A stretch of 64,000 bases of DNA from Paenibacillus chitinolyticus NBRC 15660 (GCF_000739915.1 NZ_BBJT01000005.1:124001-188000); one strand, 5' to 3'; shown: positions 27,866-36,987, counted from the first letter of the stretch. Notes: generated from the sequence alone by a model not told the origin. Numbers and translations are program-made.

Positions 27866-28276
27866 TCAATCTCCGAAACCGGAAGAGGTTTCCTTCACAA
27901 TGGCCTGAACTTCGATCTCCACCAGCAGCTCGGGATCGATTAAGGCCCGCACCTCCACCATCGTGGATGCCGGACGAATATCCTTGAAAAATTCCCCGTG
28001 GGCTTTGCCGATCTCTTCCCACCGGCCGATATCCGTTACGAACATGCGCGTCCTTACGACATCGGCCAATTTGGCTCCCGCCCGGTTAAGCGCCTCTTCG
28101 ATAATTTCCAGTGCGCATTTCGTCTGGGCGTACGCGTCTCCTATGCCTACAACGGCTCCATCTTTCATGGCGGTCGTTCCCGCTACTTCCACGATATTGC
28201 CGACTCTAACCGCTCTGCTGTATCCGACAACAGGCTCCCACGGCGAACCGGATGAGATATTCTTTCTTTTGGTCAT
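27866..28276 (-). CDS. RidA family protein (reactive enamine/imine deaminase type)
   Basis: 136 residues from ATG at 28276, behind GAGGAAGAGAG. The conserved sequence [20 protein letters not shown] and the C-terminal [12 protein letters not shown] with its Glu are family marks; the substrate-binding Arg is in VRTRMFV. RidA proteins hydrolyse 2-aminoacrylate and related enamines. The sequence branch (YjgF/YER057c-like with [16 protein letters not shown]) is common in Paenibacillus and is a side branch, so activity is likely but not certain. Confidence 0.88.
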   Translation of the reverse strand: MTKRKNISSGSPWEPVVGYSRAVRVGNIVEVAGTTAMKDGAVVGIGDAYAQTKCALEIIEEALNRAGAKLADVVRTRMFVTDIGRWEEIGKAHGEFFKDIRPASTMVEVRALIDPELLVEIEVQAIVKETSSGFGD

Positions 28277-28342
28277 GGTTTCTCTCTTCCTCTCCGATAA
28301 ATCTGATTGCCGTCCGTTCTTTATTCTTTCGCAGACCGGCAA

Positions 28343-28912
28343 TTAACGCTTGGCAAAAACGGCCGCTCCGCCCGACCCGAGCACCATAAACGCTTCTCCG
28401 GACGGTGAAAAACCGCCCTTCAGCCAGCCGTCGAGCCGTGGAATCTCCAGCATAACAGCTCCGGCCAAATACCGGTACTCCCTGGAGAAAACATTCTCGA
28501 GGATCACGGAAGCTCTCGGCCACCACGGGTAAATGACCTCCAGCCTCCAGCCTTCGGCGTTCATCTGAATGCCGTCTCCACCGTCCAGCCCGAAGACGCC
28601 GATCTCTTCCCCCGTCTCCGGCACGGCGAATTTTAACCCGCCGGCGTCGAGATGCCCTTCGGTCTTCGCCTCGTCGCGTTCTCTGACTAGCCGCTGCCCG
28701 GTAAAGGCATCCGTGATGCTGTAGCCGCTGCCGATCAGGACGATCCGGCCGTCTCCGTCCCAGCCGCCGGCCGTTACTCCCGCAGCCTCAATAACCGTCT
28801 GCAGACGCCAGGGCGGCGGCGGTTCTCCCGGAGTCAGACGCCTGGCCTGTCGCAGCAGATCCCGCTCGAAGTCCGTCCTTGGATCGGCCGGGTCTTTTTT
28901 CGAAAATAGCAC
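28343..28912 (-). CDS. Conserved hypothetical protein
   Basis: 189 residues from GTG at 28912, preceded by GAGAGGAGAA. The sequence is a soluble, beta-rich protein with several GG turns, no signal peptide, no membrane segment and no motif I recognise. It is 66 bases upstream of the RidA gene on the same strand and may share its transcript. Confidence 0.6.
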   Translation of the reverse strand: MLFSKKDPADPRTDFERDLLRQARRLTPGEPPPPWRLQTVIEAAGVTAGGWDGDGRIVLIGSGYSITDAFTGQRLVRERDEAKTEGHLDAGGLKFAVPETGEEIGVFGLDGGDGIQMNAEGWRLEVIYPWWPRASVILENVFSREYRYLAGAVMLEIPRLDGWLKGGFSPSGEAFMVLGSGGAAVFAKR

Positions 28913-28966
28913 GAGATTCTCCTCTCCTCTCCGCTCCGCTCTGAACAAGCTGCCTATGGGAGCTTC

Positions 28967-29653
28967 TTATGCACGCTTAGCCGCCCGGACCGCCTGATGA
29001 ACAACAAAATAAAACGACACATAAACAATCCCGATCATAAGGCCGAACAACAGGGAGAAAAGCATCACCGGCGCATGAAGGCTCTCCAAGGCGATCCGTT
29101 TAATGAGGCTTACATCCCTCAGCACGTCCCAACTGTTTAGCCGGTATACTCTGCCCAGCAGTACGCCGTATCCGCCGAGCAGCGCTGCCGCCGCCACAAA
29201 GCCCCAGGCAAGCAGGGAACCTGCGGCAAGCCGGATAAGCGAATGAACTTGGTATAGGGAATATACGCAAAGCAGCAGACCGTTCCACGCAAATAATACG
29301 AGAACGAGCAGATCGTACCAGTACCGGAACGCAAACGTTCCTTGACCGGAGGCATAAAGCCCCTTCATCGCGGTTAAATGAACCAGGTCCGTCACGATAT
29401 AAGGGGCGTTCGGATAGAACAGCAGCCAGCCTGCCCCCAGAACGACGATGATAGCGGCTCTCATCCGGCTCTGTGCCCGGCGCCCGATCTCATAAGCGAT
29501 AAACGAGAACACGAACGGAACCCACGCCAGAAATAAATTCCAAGTCAAAAAATCGAAGTACGTCTTGTTCCGGAAAACGGAATAGACCAGCAGCGTAAGT
29601 GCCGACAGAGCCGCCAGAAACGCGGCCGATTTCCACGCAGACAGGTGTATCAT
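28967..29653 (-). CDS. DUF1361 membrane protein
   Basis: 228 residues with about six membrane segments. The DUF1361 signature is seen as PNAPYIVTDLVHL around residue 80 and a FAWNGLLL segment. Function unknown; family members are common in Firmicutes and cyanobacteria. It lies 54 bases upstream of the hypothetical gene at 28343. Confidence 0.85.
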   Translation of the reverse strand: MIHLSAWKSAAFLAALSALTLLVYSVFRNKTYFDFLTWNLFLAWVPFVFSFIAYEIGRRAQSRMRAAIIVVLGAGWLLFYPNAPYIVTDLVHLTAMKGLYASGQGTFAFRYWYDLLVLVLFAWNGLLLCVYSLYQVHSLIRLAAGSLLAWGFVAAAALLGGYGVLLGRVYRLNSWDVLRDVSLIKRIALESLHAPVMLFSLLFGLMIGIVYVSFYFVVHQAVRAAKRA

Positions 29654-29698
29654 TCATGCTCCTTCTTCCGCGGGGACAACGGCGGCACTCTCGTCCGC

Positions 29699-30475
29699 CT
29701 AATCCTGCAGGGAGAAAACCTCATATGATCCGGCATAGATCAGCCCCAATTTCTCCGCAAGCCCCTTGGACTTCAAATTTGCCGCATCCCAGCTCGGATA
29801 CAGATCGTGCTCCAGGCAGTGCAGCAGAAATGCGGCCGCAACCCGGGTCGCCAGGCCGAACTTCCGGTAGTCCGGGTGTGTCATAATGCCGATTTCCACG
29901 CCCGTACGGCATACCATCGCGGTCGTGCATGCGGCCGCAACTTCGCCTTCCGCGCGGATGCAGTAGCCGAACCCGGTCTCCATAAATTGTTCCGCCGTGT
30001 CGTAATTCACGAAGTGATAATGCTGGAGCGGGTCGCCGAACATGTCCCGGGCCAGCTCCGGCGTGATCTTTTCCACTTTGTAATCCGGATGCTCCGTCAG
30101 CTCCTTCAAAGGGCCGGGCCGCAGCGACTCCGGGGAAAACATGTACCGCTCGCCGCGGATCAGCTTGCCGCCGTGAATGTGCCGTGCCCGCTGCACCCAG
30201 CCTGGAGATGAAGGCATGATATAGCAGTGGGCGGGAAGCTCCTCCAGCCATTGCCCCGCGGAAGGGCACGTGGAATCACCGGCGAAATAGACGAAGCTCC
30301 CCTGATTGATCTGAGCGCTCGAAGGATTCGTCAAGGAATCGACGTAGATCCGGATCTCTCCGCCGGCTTGGCCTTCCAGCACGCTGTCTATACAGACGTC
30401 CACCCGGCGGACCTCTTCAAACAGTCTTGTCAGATGCGGCCTTATGGCGGCGTTTACTTTTGTCATCGTGTGCAT
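29699..30475 (-). CDS. GNAT acetyltransferase of the GNAT_acetyltr_2 type
   Basis: 258 residues. The N-terminal half (residues 1-130) is the domain that precedes the transferase in this branch, with SSAQINQGSFVYFAGD; the C-terminal half carries EIGIMTHPDYRKFGLATRVA, the acetyl-CoA loop, and a closing DLYPSWDAANLKSKGLAEKL. Substrate unknown. An alternative start three codons downstream is possible, because the ribosome binding site is weak. Confidence 0.85.
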   Translation of the reverse strand: MHTMTKVNAAIRPHLTRLFEEVRRVDVCIDSVLEGQAGGEIRIYVDSLTNPSSAQINQGSFVYFAGDSTCPSAGQWLEELPAHCYIMPSSPGWVQRARHIHGGKLIRGERYMFSPESLRPGPLKELTEHPDYKVEKITPELARDMFGDPLQHYHFVNYDTAEQFMETGFGYCIRAEGEVAAACTTAMVCRTGVEIGIMTHPDYRKFGLATRVAAAFLLHCLEHDLYPSWDAANLKSKGLAEKLGLIYAGSYEVFSLQD

Positions 30476-30534
30476 GACCTTGAATGTCTCCAGTCTGTGT
30501 CCGTCGTGATGCCGCTCCGGTTGCCGGAGCCGTT

Positions 30535-31131
30535 CTATTGCATGCTGTCCGTGTTGGCGGACAATCTTTTCATCTCTTCATCGGTAAAATTTCGGACCGA
30601 TTTCTGTTCGGCGAATTTTTCGCTGTTGAATTGCGCGGATTTGTTTCTCGGAATGGACAAGCTGTTCCATTCTTCTTTTTTGAGCAGCTTGGCCGCATAG
30701 ACAATCTGCCCGACGTGGTAAGGATAATGGGCCAACTGCCGGTTAATGGCTTCGATCACGGTATGGCCTTCGTTGCGGATATAAATGATCTGCTCCAGCT
30801 GATCGGGACTCAAGGAATCCAGAGCATGGAATAGGCAGTTCCAGCCTTCTTTCCACTTGTCCAGAAGCTGCTCTTTGTCCGAAAGGCTGTGCCCGAATTC
30901 GGCGTCGCGGTCGCGCCACTCTTTCTCCCCGTCCGTCGTAAGAAAATCGGTCCAGCGGGAAAGCATATTCCCGCTCAAATGAGCCACTATCGTCGCAATA
31001 CTGTTCGTGTCTTCGTTGTAAGCCGTAAACAACTGCTCCGGCTCCAGCTGGTCCATCGCTTTCTCCCCGAGTGTTTTGTAGTAGAGAAATTGTTTGCGTA
31101 CACTTTCCAGATAAATCTGATTCGCACTCAT
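30535..31131 (-). CDS. DUF1572/DinB-fold protein
   Basis: 198 residues from ATG at 31131 behind GGGGTGA; a GTG at 31140 is an alternative. The four-helix DinB fold is suggested by IATIVAHLSGNMLSRWTDFL and by AINRQLAHYPYHVGQIVYAA, which holds the metal-binding His residues. These proteins resemble bacillithiol S-transferases, but no activity is proved for DUF1572 members. Confidence 0.85.
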   Translation of the reverse strand: MSANQIYLESVRKQFLYYKTLGEKAMDQLEPEQLFTAYNEDTNSIATIVAHLSGNMLSRWTDFLTTDGEKEWRDRDAEFGHSLSDKEQLLDKWKEGWNCLFHALDSLSPDQLEQIIYIRNEGHTVIEAINRQLAHYPYHVGQIVYAAKLLKKEEWNSLSIPRNKSAQFNSEKFAEQKSVRNFTDEEMKRLSANTDSMQ

Positions 31132-31145
31132 TTCGGTCACCCCGG

Positions 31146-31304
31146 TTATTTATTTTTTTTCGACGCGGTCCAGAAAGCCGGCACGACCGGCGGAATCGCG
31201 ATGATCCACGGAATCGTAACCGTCCCTCCGGCAAACAAAGCGAAAACCATAAGAACCACTATGCCCAAAATAATATACAGACAACCTCTGCCGAACGTCT
31301 CCAT
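31146..31304 (-). CDS. Small membrane protein (52 aa)
   Basis: 52 residues from ATG at 31304, directly behind GGAGGACGACG. One or two hydrophobic segments (GCLYIILGIVVLMVFALF and the following IPWIIAIPPVVPAFW) and a Lys-rich end. A longer frame to 31349 is less likely. No family recognised. It lies 14 bases upstream of the DUF1572 start, so the two are probably cotranscribed. Confidence 0.6.
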   Translation of the reverse strand: METFGRGCLYIILGIVVLMVFALFAGGTVTIPWIIAIPPVVPAFWTASKKNK

Positions 31305-31365
31305 CGTCGTCCTCCTCCCAGGTCTCCCACGTGGGTCCCTTGGAGGCAAATGATGCCCGGCTGCT

Positions 31366-31896
31366 TTAATCCTTGTAGAGGGTCTTGTTTAAAATGCCCC
31401 GGACAAAACCGGTTTTCCTCTCACAGTATGTATCTCTATCATAGCGGAATTCGGCCGCCAAATCTTCCTTAAGCCGCTGATACCGTTCCCGTGCCGCAGG
31501 ATGGGCACGCAAATAATCGCGAAAAGCGATATGCTCCAAATAGCCGCGCCCATCCTTGGGACATACGTAGAGATGATAAGCCATGAAGCCGTCCTCGTAC
31601 GTCCGTTTGAACGCTTCCCGGCCCTCCACCCCCAGATTGCCCTCGTGCCGGAAGCCCGCTTTCCCGAGACGCTCCACAATGGCGGGGAACACTTCGTAAC
31701 TGTCCATGACGACATCGATGTCCAGGATCGGTTTGGCTCCCAAGCCTTCCACCGACGTACTGCCGACATGTTCAATGGCGAGAACGAGGTCGCCGATATG
31801 CCGTTCGAGTTCGGCCCGCATGCTCTCGAAAGCGATTTTCCACGCTGGGTCGTAGGGAACTATCCGGACTTCTTTCGTTTTATTCACCACGGGCAC
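31366..31896 (-). CDS. GrpB family protein (UPF0157, nucleotidyltransferase fold)
   Basis: 176 residues, GTG start with GGAGG five bases upstream. VPYDPAWKIAFESMRAEL, IEHVGSTSVEGLGAKPILDI and the closing FAANKAGFV-like RKTGFVRGIL show the GrpB family, a minimal nucleotidyltransferase fold; the GS and DxD residues are in HVGSTSVEG and DIDVV. The reaction is unknown in Firmicutes. It overlaps the preceding GNAT gene by 13 bases. Confidence 0.88.
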   Translation of the reverse strand: MPVVNKTKEVRIVPYDPAWKIAFESMRAELERHIGDLVLAIEHVGSTSVEGLGAKPILDIDVVMDSYEVFPAIVERLGKAGFRHEGNLGVEGREAFKRTYEDGFMAYHLYVCPKDGRGYLEHIAFRDYLRAHPAARERYQRLKEDLAAEFRYDRDTYCERKTGFVRGILNKTLYKD

Positions 31897-32297
31897 TGTC
31901 CCTCCTTCCGGTATTTCATGCCGCTGGCAAACACCTCGAAACCGAACCGTTCATAATAACCGACTATCGGATCCGAGCAAAAAAGCTCCATATGTAATTG
32001 ACGGGTGATGCACCGCTGCATAAGCCGTTTCATCAGCTCGCTTCCGATTCCCTTCTTCTGATAGTCCGGATGGACGGCGAGGCCGCATAGAAACGCGGTC
32101 ATCACGCCGTCCGATACGACTCTGCCCGTGCCGATCAGGCGGCCCCCATCATAAGCGCTCGCCACATACCAGCTTCCCCGCATCGTATCATGGAGCTGCC
32201 GTGCGGACAGCTTAAGGAATTCGTTCCAGCCGAATTGCTCATACAGGTCATAGATGGCTTCACCCGAAGGAATTTCGTCCGAATACACAATGTTCAT
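31884..32297 (-). CDS. GNAT family N-acetyltransferase
   Basis: 137 residues from ATG at 32297 with GAGGAGTG upstream. The acetyl-CoA loop is AVHPDYQKKGIGSELMKRL, and IVGYYERFGFEV closes the fold. It belongs to the small YhbS/aminoglycoside-like branch; acceptor unknown. Its stop lies inside the start of the GrpB gene, a coupling seen by overlap. Confidence 0.88.
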   Translation of the reverse strand: MNIVYSDEIPSGEAIYDLYEQFGWNEFLKLSARQLHDTMRGSWYVASAYDGGRLIGTGRVVSDGVMTAFLCGLAVHPDYQKKGIGSELMKRLMQRCITRQLHMELFCSDPIVGYYERFGFEVFASGMKYRKEGQCPW

Positions 32298-32349
32298 GTT
32301 TTCACTCCTCAATCGGCCGTGATCTTCCATGCGGCGGCTGCGTCCGTTC

Positions 32350-32679
32350 TCATTCGGACTTGCTCACCCACGCGTCGACAAGATCGGTCCGGGTCGCCAT
32401 TTCCGCCGTCCTCAGAAAAAACCAGAGAAACCCCGCATAAAAACCGACCAGCGGATAGCGGAAAGACGCCGGCTTGTTGCCTTCGAAATAAAAGTGTCCG
32501 GTCCAGGCTAACGCATAATGTAGGACGGCAAGCGCCAAGGTAAGACGGATGTCGATCCACAGAAAGATCCAAGCCATAAATGCCGCCAGGAACGCAAAAT
32601 AATGCAGCGTCCGGTTTACCGGATTCCGGTGCTCTTCCAAATAACCCTTCATATCCCGTCTAACGCGCTCCATGCTCAT
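32350..32679 (-). CDS. Mpo1-like/DUF962 membrane protein
   Basis: 109 residues. HRNPVNRTLHYFAFLAAF near residue 16 and HFYFEGNKPASFRYP near residue 62 are the signatures of this family, with several hydrophobic segments between. The yeast homologue Mpo1 is a dioxygenase that shortens 2-hydroxy fatty acids; the His residues in HRNP, HY and GHF are kept here. Whether the bacterial protein has this activity is unknown. Confidence 0.85.
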   Translation of the reverse strand: MSMERVRRDMKGYLEEHRNPVNRTLHYFAFLAAFMAWIFLWIDIRLTLALAVLHYALAWTGHFYFEGNKPASFRYPLVGFYAGFLWFFLRTAEMATRTDLVDAWVSKSE

Positions 32680-32816
32680 CCCGCAACTGTCCTCCCGTTT
32701 CCGGTTGTTCTCCGCTGCTGCTTCTGCACCTGTCTTTCTACTTTACCATTGAACGGTCCCGTTAGGGTATATTTTCCTTCCCCGCCTGTCCTACGCACGA
32801 TTAACGGCAAAAAGAA

Positions 32817-32839
32817 AAATCCGCAGCGAGTGCGGATTT
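32817..32839 (-). terminator. Terminator of the alkaline phosphatase gene
   Basis: AAATCCGCA pairs perfectly with TGCGGATTT; the minus strand continues TTTCTTTTT. Confidence 0.85.
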
Positions 32840-32895
32840 CAATTAAAGATTTACTAGACAAGATTTATCCCAAAAGATTTCAGTAAATTTTCCGT

Positions 32896-34527
32896 TTATT
32901 GAATCAAAGCCGCCGCGTCGCTCGACACCCAAACTTTATTTTTGATCAGCAGGGTCGGCGTGCTCAGCTTGATCGTCTTGCCGTCCGTCAGAGCGATATT
33001 TTTGTCCACCGGGAGCTTGATCGTCTTCGTTCCTTTCGTCACCACGACGACCGGGTTTTCCTTATCCGATTTGTCTACGGTCACTTTGGCTCCTTTGGCC
33101 TCCAGGTCGCTTGCCGGAAGGAACAGCTTGTTTTCCAGCGCGGGCAGGTCCAGTCCCAGAATCAGTTGGAGGTATTTGCCGACGTCGGTGTTCTCGACCA
33201 CGCCTCTTCCGGCATAATCTGTAGGAAGAAAATCATTCGGGTGATAGGCGAACAACCCGACTTCTTCCGAGGTATGATCTCCCGTGGAGAACGAAACGCC
33301 TGCCCGCTCACCCAGTATGCCTCCGATAACCGGGGAGAGATTGTCTTTCAGTCCTTTCTTGACGGCTTCCTCTTCTTCCTTCGTCAGATCGGAAAGCCCG
33401 TATTCCTCCTCGAGCATCTTCTTGTAGTTGGACTCGTTAATTCTGCCTTCCAGCCCGTAGCTCGTATGTTTAGCCTTCGTAAAGATAGGCTGAAGATCCT
33501 TCATCGTGTCATAGTTGGTCATATTGAGTCCGCCCGTGGCATGATCGGATACCGAAATAACGGCGGTGTTTCCGTCTTTCTTGGCAAAATCAATCGCCGC
33601 TTTCAGGGCACGGTCAAAAGCCTGCGTCTCGGTAACGATGCCGACCGGGTCGTTGTCGTGTCCGAACCAGTCGATCTGGCTCGCTTCTACCATCAGGAAA
33701 AAGCCGTTTTGGTTGGAAGAAAGCTTGTTGGCCGCGATCGTCGTCATTTCCGCCAGGGTAGGCTGTTTTTGCGGGTCCAGGTCAAGATCGGCGTCGAGCG
33801 CTCCCTCGTTAAAAAGGCCCCAGATCTTGTTCGTCTGCGAACTGAGCAGATCAATTCGGCTCGTCGCATATTCGTAGCCGTTTGCTTTCAGCACTTTGGT
33901 GAGGTCTTCCCCGTCCTTGCGGTTGATTTCTTTATCGCCCGGCACGAGATAACCCGATCCGCCTCCCAGCACGAGATCCACGCCGCTGTATACCATCTGC
34001 TCCGCGATGGAATGAGCGTTGTCCCGGCTTTCCGCGTGGCTGGCGAAGACTGCCGGCGTAGCGTCCGTAAGCTCGCACGTGAACACAAGTCCCGTGCCCT
34101 TGCCCTTCAGGCGGGCCGCTTCCAGGAGAGTCGGCAGAGGATTGGCCGCTTCCTGTTCGCTCGGCTTGTCGATGAAGGGCATCGTGACCTTGTCCGGCGA
34201 GATGGATACCGTCTCGCTCTTCACTTTATGACCGGTTGCATAGGCCGATGCGCCCGCGGCCGAGTCCGTCGTCAGCGAATCCGACGCGTACGTCCGGACG
34301 AGCCCTTTGAAATAAGCGTCCATCTCCAAAGGCTTGCCGCCCTGGACCCATCTCGTCAAATTCACGTCCGACAAACTCATGCCGTCCGTAATAAACAAAA
34401 TCACGTTTTTGACTTCTTTCTTCTCCGCCGGCAAAGCGCGGCCCGACTGCGCATGTCCCGTGCCGGCCCCCAGACTGCCACACACCAGAACCGAAGTCAG
34501 AAGCATCCCAAGCATCTTTTTAGCCAT
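32896..34527 (-). CDS. Secreted alkaline phosphatase with C-terminal stalk-like domain
   Basis: 543 residues. A signal peptide ends near residue 26 (GHA/QS). Catalytic residues are Asp48 in FITDGMS and the nucleophile Ser89 in TTDSAAGAS; metal ligands follow in QIDWFGHDND, SVSDHATGG and TGDHTSEEVG. The last 70 residues (KTIKLPVD, GKTIKLSTP, NKVWVSSD) resemble one half of the copper-amine-oxidase N-terminal or stalk domain often found in Paenibacillus surface proteins, an addition beyond the classic PhoA length. It releases phosphate from organic esters outside the cell. No clear Pho box was seen upstream. It is divergent from an AraC regulator. Confidence 0.92.
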   Translation of the reverse strand: MAKKMLGMLLTSVLVCGSLGAGTGHAQSGRALPAEKKEVKNVILFITDGMSLSDVNLTRWVQGGKPLEMDAYFKGLVRTYASDSLTTDSAAGASAYATGHKVKSETVSISPDKVTMPFIDKPSEQEAANPLPTLLEAARLKGKGTGLVFTCELTDATPAVFASHAESRDNAHSIAEQMVYSGVDLVLGGGSGYLVPGDKEINRKDGEDLTKVLKANGYEYATSRIDLLSSQTNKIWGLFNEGALDADLDLDPQKQPTLAEMTTIAANKLSSNQNGFFLMVEASQIDWFGHDNDPVGIVTETQAFDRALKAAIDFAKKDGNTAVISVSDHATGGLNMTNYDTMKDLQPIFTKAKHTSYGLEGRINESNYKKMLEEEYGLSDLTKEEEEAVKKGLKDNLSPVIGGILGERAGVSFSTGDHTSEEVGLFAYHPNDFLPTDYAGRGVVENTDVGKYLQLILGLDLPALENKLFLPASDLEAKGAKVTVDKSDKENPVVVVTKGTKTIKLPVDKNIALTDGKTIKLSTPTLLIKNKVWVSSDAAALIQ

Positions 34528-34753
34528 TTTTTACCTCCTGAACCGTTATGTAGTAATTCACTCTTTCATTATAAGCGAATTTCGTTCCGTTTTCTGCACA
34601 TATCTTCCAATAAGGAGAAAAAGTCACCTTATTTTGCGGTTCTTTTTTCGTTCTATTTTTGTTTTTTTATGTGATTTAGGCCGAAGGGGTTAAAAAGAAG
34701 CCGGAAGACGCGCTAAACTGAGTAGGACACCTGAGGGCGAGGAGGATTTTATT

Positions 34754-35593
34754 TTGAAAAACGTCTGCTATGACTGCGATTCTCTGCATATCAGCCGCAA
34801 GGAGCTCGCTTACACGAGTATGCCGTCGCGCCACACCCACGATGCTTTCGAAATGATGTATCTCGTATCCGGTCAGTTGTATTATTTTATCGGGGACAAA
34901 ACGTACCAGGTGGTAGGCGGCGTACTTCTGTTCATTAACGCCAATGTGCCGCATCAGTTGGTCAACGCGGGCGACGCGGTCTTCGAGCGTGTTACGCTGC
35001 TGTTCAAAGAGGAGTTTCTGCACGATTTTTTCCGTCTGCAAGACGGCGGGGAGCTTCTGTCCTTTTTCTCTGCGGACTTCCATGCCGTTCACCTTTCCGG
35101 ATATGAGCAGACCTTTGCGGAGGAGCTTTTTCATAAAATGCTACATGAAGGCGTCCACAAGCAGATCGGGTTCGAGCAGTATCAGAAAGTGCTGCTGATG
35201 GAGCTGCTGCTGTTTATGAACCGCAAGGTGCGGGAAGCGGACCGGGAGCAGGCGGGGAGCGGCGCATCGCCCACCCACAAAAAAATTTACGCCCTCGTGG
35301 AGTACATAAACAACCGCTTTTACGAGCGGCTTACGCTGGAAGATCTGTCGCATACGTTCGAAATCAGCCCTTCCCACCTCAGCCGCACCTTTAAGGAAGT
35401 GACCGGCTATACCGCGATCGAATACATCAATAACGTCCGGATCAAAAAAGCGTGCGCCCTGCTCAGGGAAACAAGCTGGAAGGTGCTTGAAATCTGCGAG
35501 CGCGTCGGCTTTGACAGCCTGACCCATTTCGGCCGCACCTTCAAGCAGATGACCGGCTGCTCCCCCGTCCGATACCGCCGCAGGCAGCCGTGA
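34754..35593 (+). CDS. AraC family transcriptional regulator
   Basis: 279 residues from TTG at 34754 with GGAGG eight bases upstream. Residues 1-165 form a cupin-like sensor (SRHTHDAFEMMYLVSGQLYY) and the C-terminus has two helix-turn-helix motifs, LTLEDLSHTFEISPSHLSRT and VGFDSLTHFGRTFKQMTG. Regulators of this form usually answer a sugar and act on a neighbouring gene. It shares its upstream region with the alkaline phosphatase, so it may regulate that gene, but no direct sign of this is visible. Confidence 0.92.
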   Translation: MKNVCYDCDSLHISRKELAYTSMPSRHTHDAFEMMYLVSGQLYYFIGDKTYQVVGGVLLFINANVPHQLVNAGDAVFERVTLLFKEEFLHDFFRLQDGGELLSFFSADFHAVHLSGYEQTFAEELFHKMLHEGVHKQIGFEQYQKVLLMELLLFMNRKVREADREQAGSGASPTHKKIYALVEYINNRFYERLTLEDLSHTFEISPSHLSRTFKEVTGYTAIEYINNVRIKKACALLRETSWKVLEICERVGFDSLTHFGRTFKQMTGCSPVRYRRRQP

Positions 35594-35599
35594 GCGGCG

Positions 35600-35780
35600 A
35601 GGCGGGCGCTGGGCGCGGAACGCAAATAATCCGCCGGGATAGCGGCGGATTGGTGTGGGCCCGCATGCCCACGGGCGGCGGTTTCCGGGCGGACGCGGCC
35701 CATAATCCGCCGAGGATCTCGGCGGATCGGAAAGGCGGCGCCACGCGGCGCCGGGTGGACCGCCTTTCCGGAAATAATCA
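35600..35780. repeat. Nested GC-rich inverted repeats between convergent genes
   Basis: Three to four hairpins are packed in 180 bases: AATCCGCC with GGCGGATT near 35628-35651, GTGGGC with GCCCAC near 35655-35675, AATCCGCCGAG with CTCGGCGGAT near 35705-35728, and GGAAAGGCGG with CCGCCTTTCC spanning about 35729-35770. Two of them share the sequence ATAATCCGCCG. The location suggests terminators for the convergent AraC and GNAT genes, but T runs are absent. Confidence 0.6.
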
Positions 35781-36347
35781 GTGATTCAAAAAAGGCTGGA
35801 TTTCCGCCTTGCCGGCATGCAGATTATAGAACGAATCCAGCCGCAGGTCCTTGACCAGATACAGGAGGAGATCATCGTCCACGCGGACCATCTCTCCGGC
35901 GGCCGCCTCCCGGTTGCCCGACATCAGGCCGTTGCCGTCCGGGACGTAGCCTCTCCTGCAGTAAATCCTCTGCGCCGCCCCGTAGTCTTTGTAGAGTCCG
36001 ACTCCCAGCCCGATTTGGTGAAAATCTTCACTTGCCAGCGCCTCGAACCGCTCCAGCAGTTTGGTTCCGATTCCGCTGCGGCGGTAGTCGGGAAAAACAT
36101 TCAAATCATTGATTTCGGGAATCCGCCGGTCCCGGAAATACGCATATTCCGATTCCACCTTCAAATGACCGCAGCCGACCAGCGTCTCTTCCACAAAAGC
36201 GAGCAGGGTGACACGGGTACCCAGCACATTTTCATGAAGGCACTGATCGTAGTAGGCGGCCTCCCGGTGCAGCCCGTGTTTGCGGAAAGCGTGCATCCAG
36301 ATCTCTTTAAGCTCCTCGTTGTCGAGCGGCTTGACTAAAATATTCAT
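35778..36347 (-). CDS. GNAT family N-acetyltransferase
   Basis: 189 residues from ATG at 36347; the longer frame to 36437 has no family support. The acetyl-CoA loop is NVFPDYRRSGIGTKLLERF, followed by IGLGVGLYKDYGAAQRIYCR, typical of the AAC-like branch with a longer C-terminal segment. Acceptor unknown. It converges on the AraC gene across the hairpin cluster. Confidence 0.87.
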   Translation of the reverse strand: MNILVKPLDNEELKEIWMHAFRKHGLHREAAYYDQCLHENVLGTRVTLLAFVEETLVGCGHLKVESEYAYFRDRRIPEINDLNVFPDYRRSGIGTKLLERFEALASEDFHQIGLGVGLYKDYGAAQRIYCRRGYVPDGNGLMSGNREAAAGEMVRVDDDLLLYLVKDLRLDSFYNLHAGKAEIQPFLNH

Positions 36348-36384
36348 GCCCCCACCCTTTCGGTATCCATTGCTTCTGTCCTCT

Positions 36385-36957
36385 TTATTCCAGATGCTTC
36401 GTACAGTTGTATAATCCGCAAGTCCAGTCCCGGTCATCCAGAACTAAAGTCGTGACCGATGTGTTCGTTAAATGTCCGTCGTACTCGGAATCGGGCAGCA
36501 AATGGTTCAGCATCGTCCGGATAAAAGCGCCGTGGCTGACGATCAATATTCTTTTTCCCTGGTGCCTGCTCAAAACCTCATCCAGAAAAGAGCGGCCCCG
36601 GGCTATGACGCTTTCCGGCTTTTCTATGCCCAAATCAAGCTCTCTCCAGCCCGCACCCCACTTCGCGATACGTTCCTGTTCGGTCGTCCCCTCGATTTCT
36701 CCCCCGCCCGCTTCACGGATTCTTTCGTCGCTCCACACCGGAATCCCGGCCCGGCCGCCGATTCTGTCCGCCGTCTGTTTGGCGCGGAGTAAATGGCTCG
36801 AATATATAGAGTCCCACTTCTCCGACCCGATCCGTTCCGCCAGCTTTTCCGCTTCGGCCAGCCCGTCTTCATCGAGCGGAATATCCGAGCTTCCCTGCGC
36901 TCTTCCTTCTTTGTTCCAATGTGTACTCCCGTGCCTTATAAATCCGATTGTCGTCAT
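36385..36957 (-). CDS. Histidine phosphatase family protein (PhoE/GpmB-like)
   Basis: 190 residues. FIRHGSTHWNKEGRAQGSSD begins with the catalytic RHG (His9) and the phosphate-binding residues; the second catalytic part is GGGEIEGTT and the C-terminal SHGAFIRTML with its His. Family members are broad phosphatases, or phosphoglycerate mutases in other branches. Substrate unknown. Confidence 0.9.
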   Translation of the reverse strand: MTTIGFIRHGSTHWNKEGRAQGSSDIPLDEDGLAEAEKLAERIGSEKWDSIYSSHLLRAKQTADRIGGRAGIPVWSDERIREAGGGEIEGTTEQERIAKWGAGWRELDLGIEKPESVIARGRSFLDEVLSRHQGKRILIVSHGAFIRTMLNHLLPDSEYDGHLTNTSVTTLVLDDRDWTCGLYNCTKHLE

Positions 36958-36987
36958 GTGTACCGCTTCCTTTCATGGTTCAAAAAA

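Noticed and set aside
32899-34674. Open frame of 591 codons opposite the alkaline phosphatase
   Set aside because: It shadows the phosphatase on the other strand and has an Arg/His-rich product without domains.
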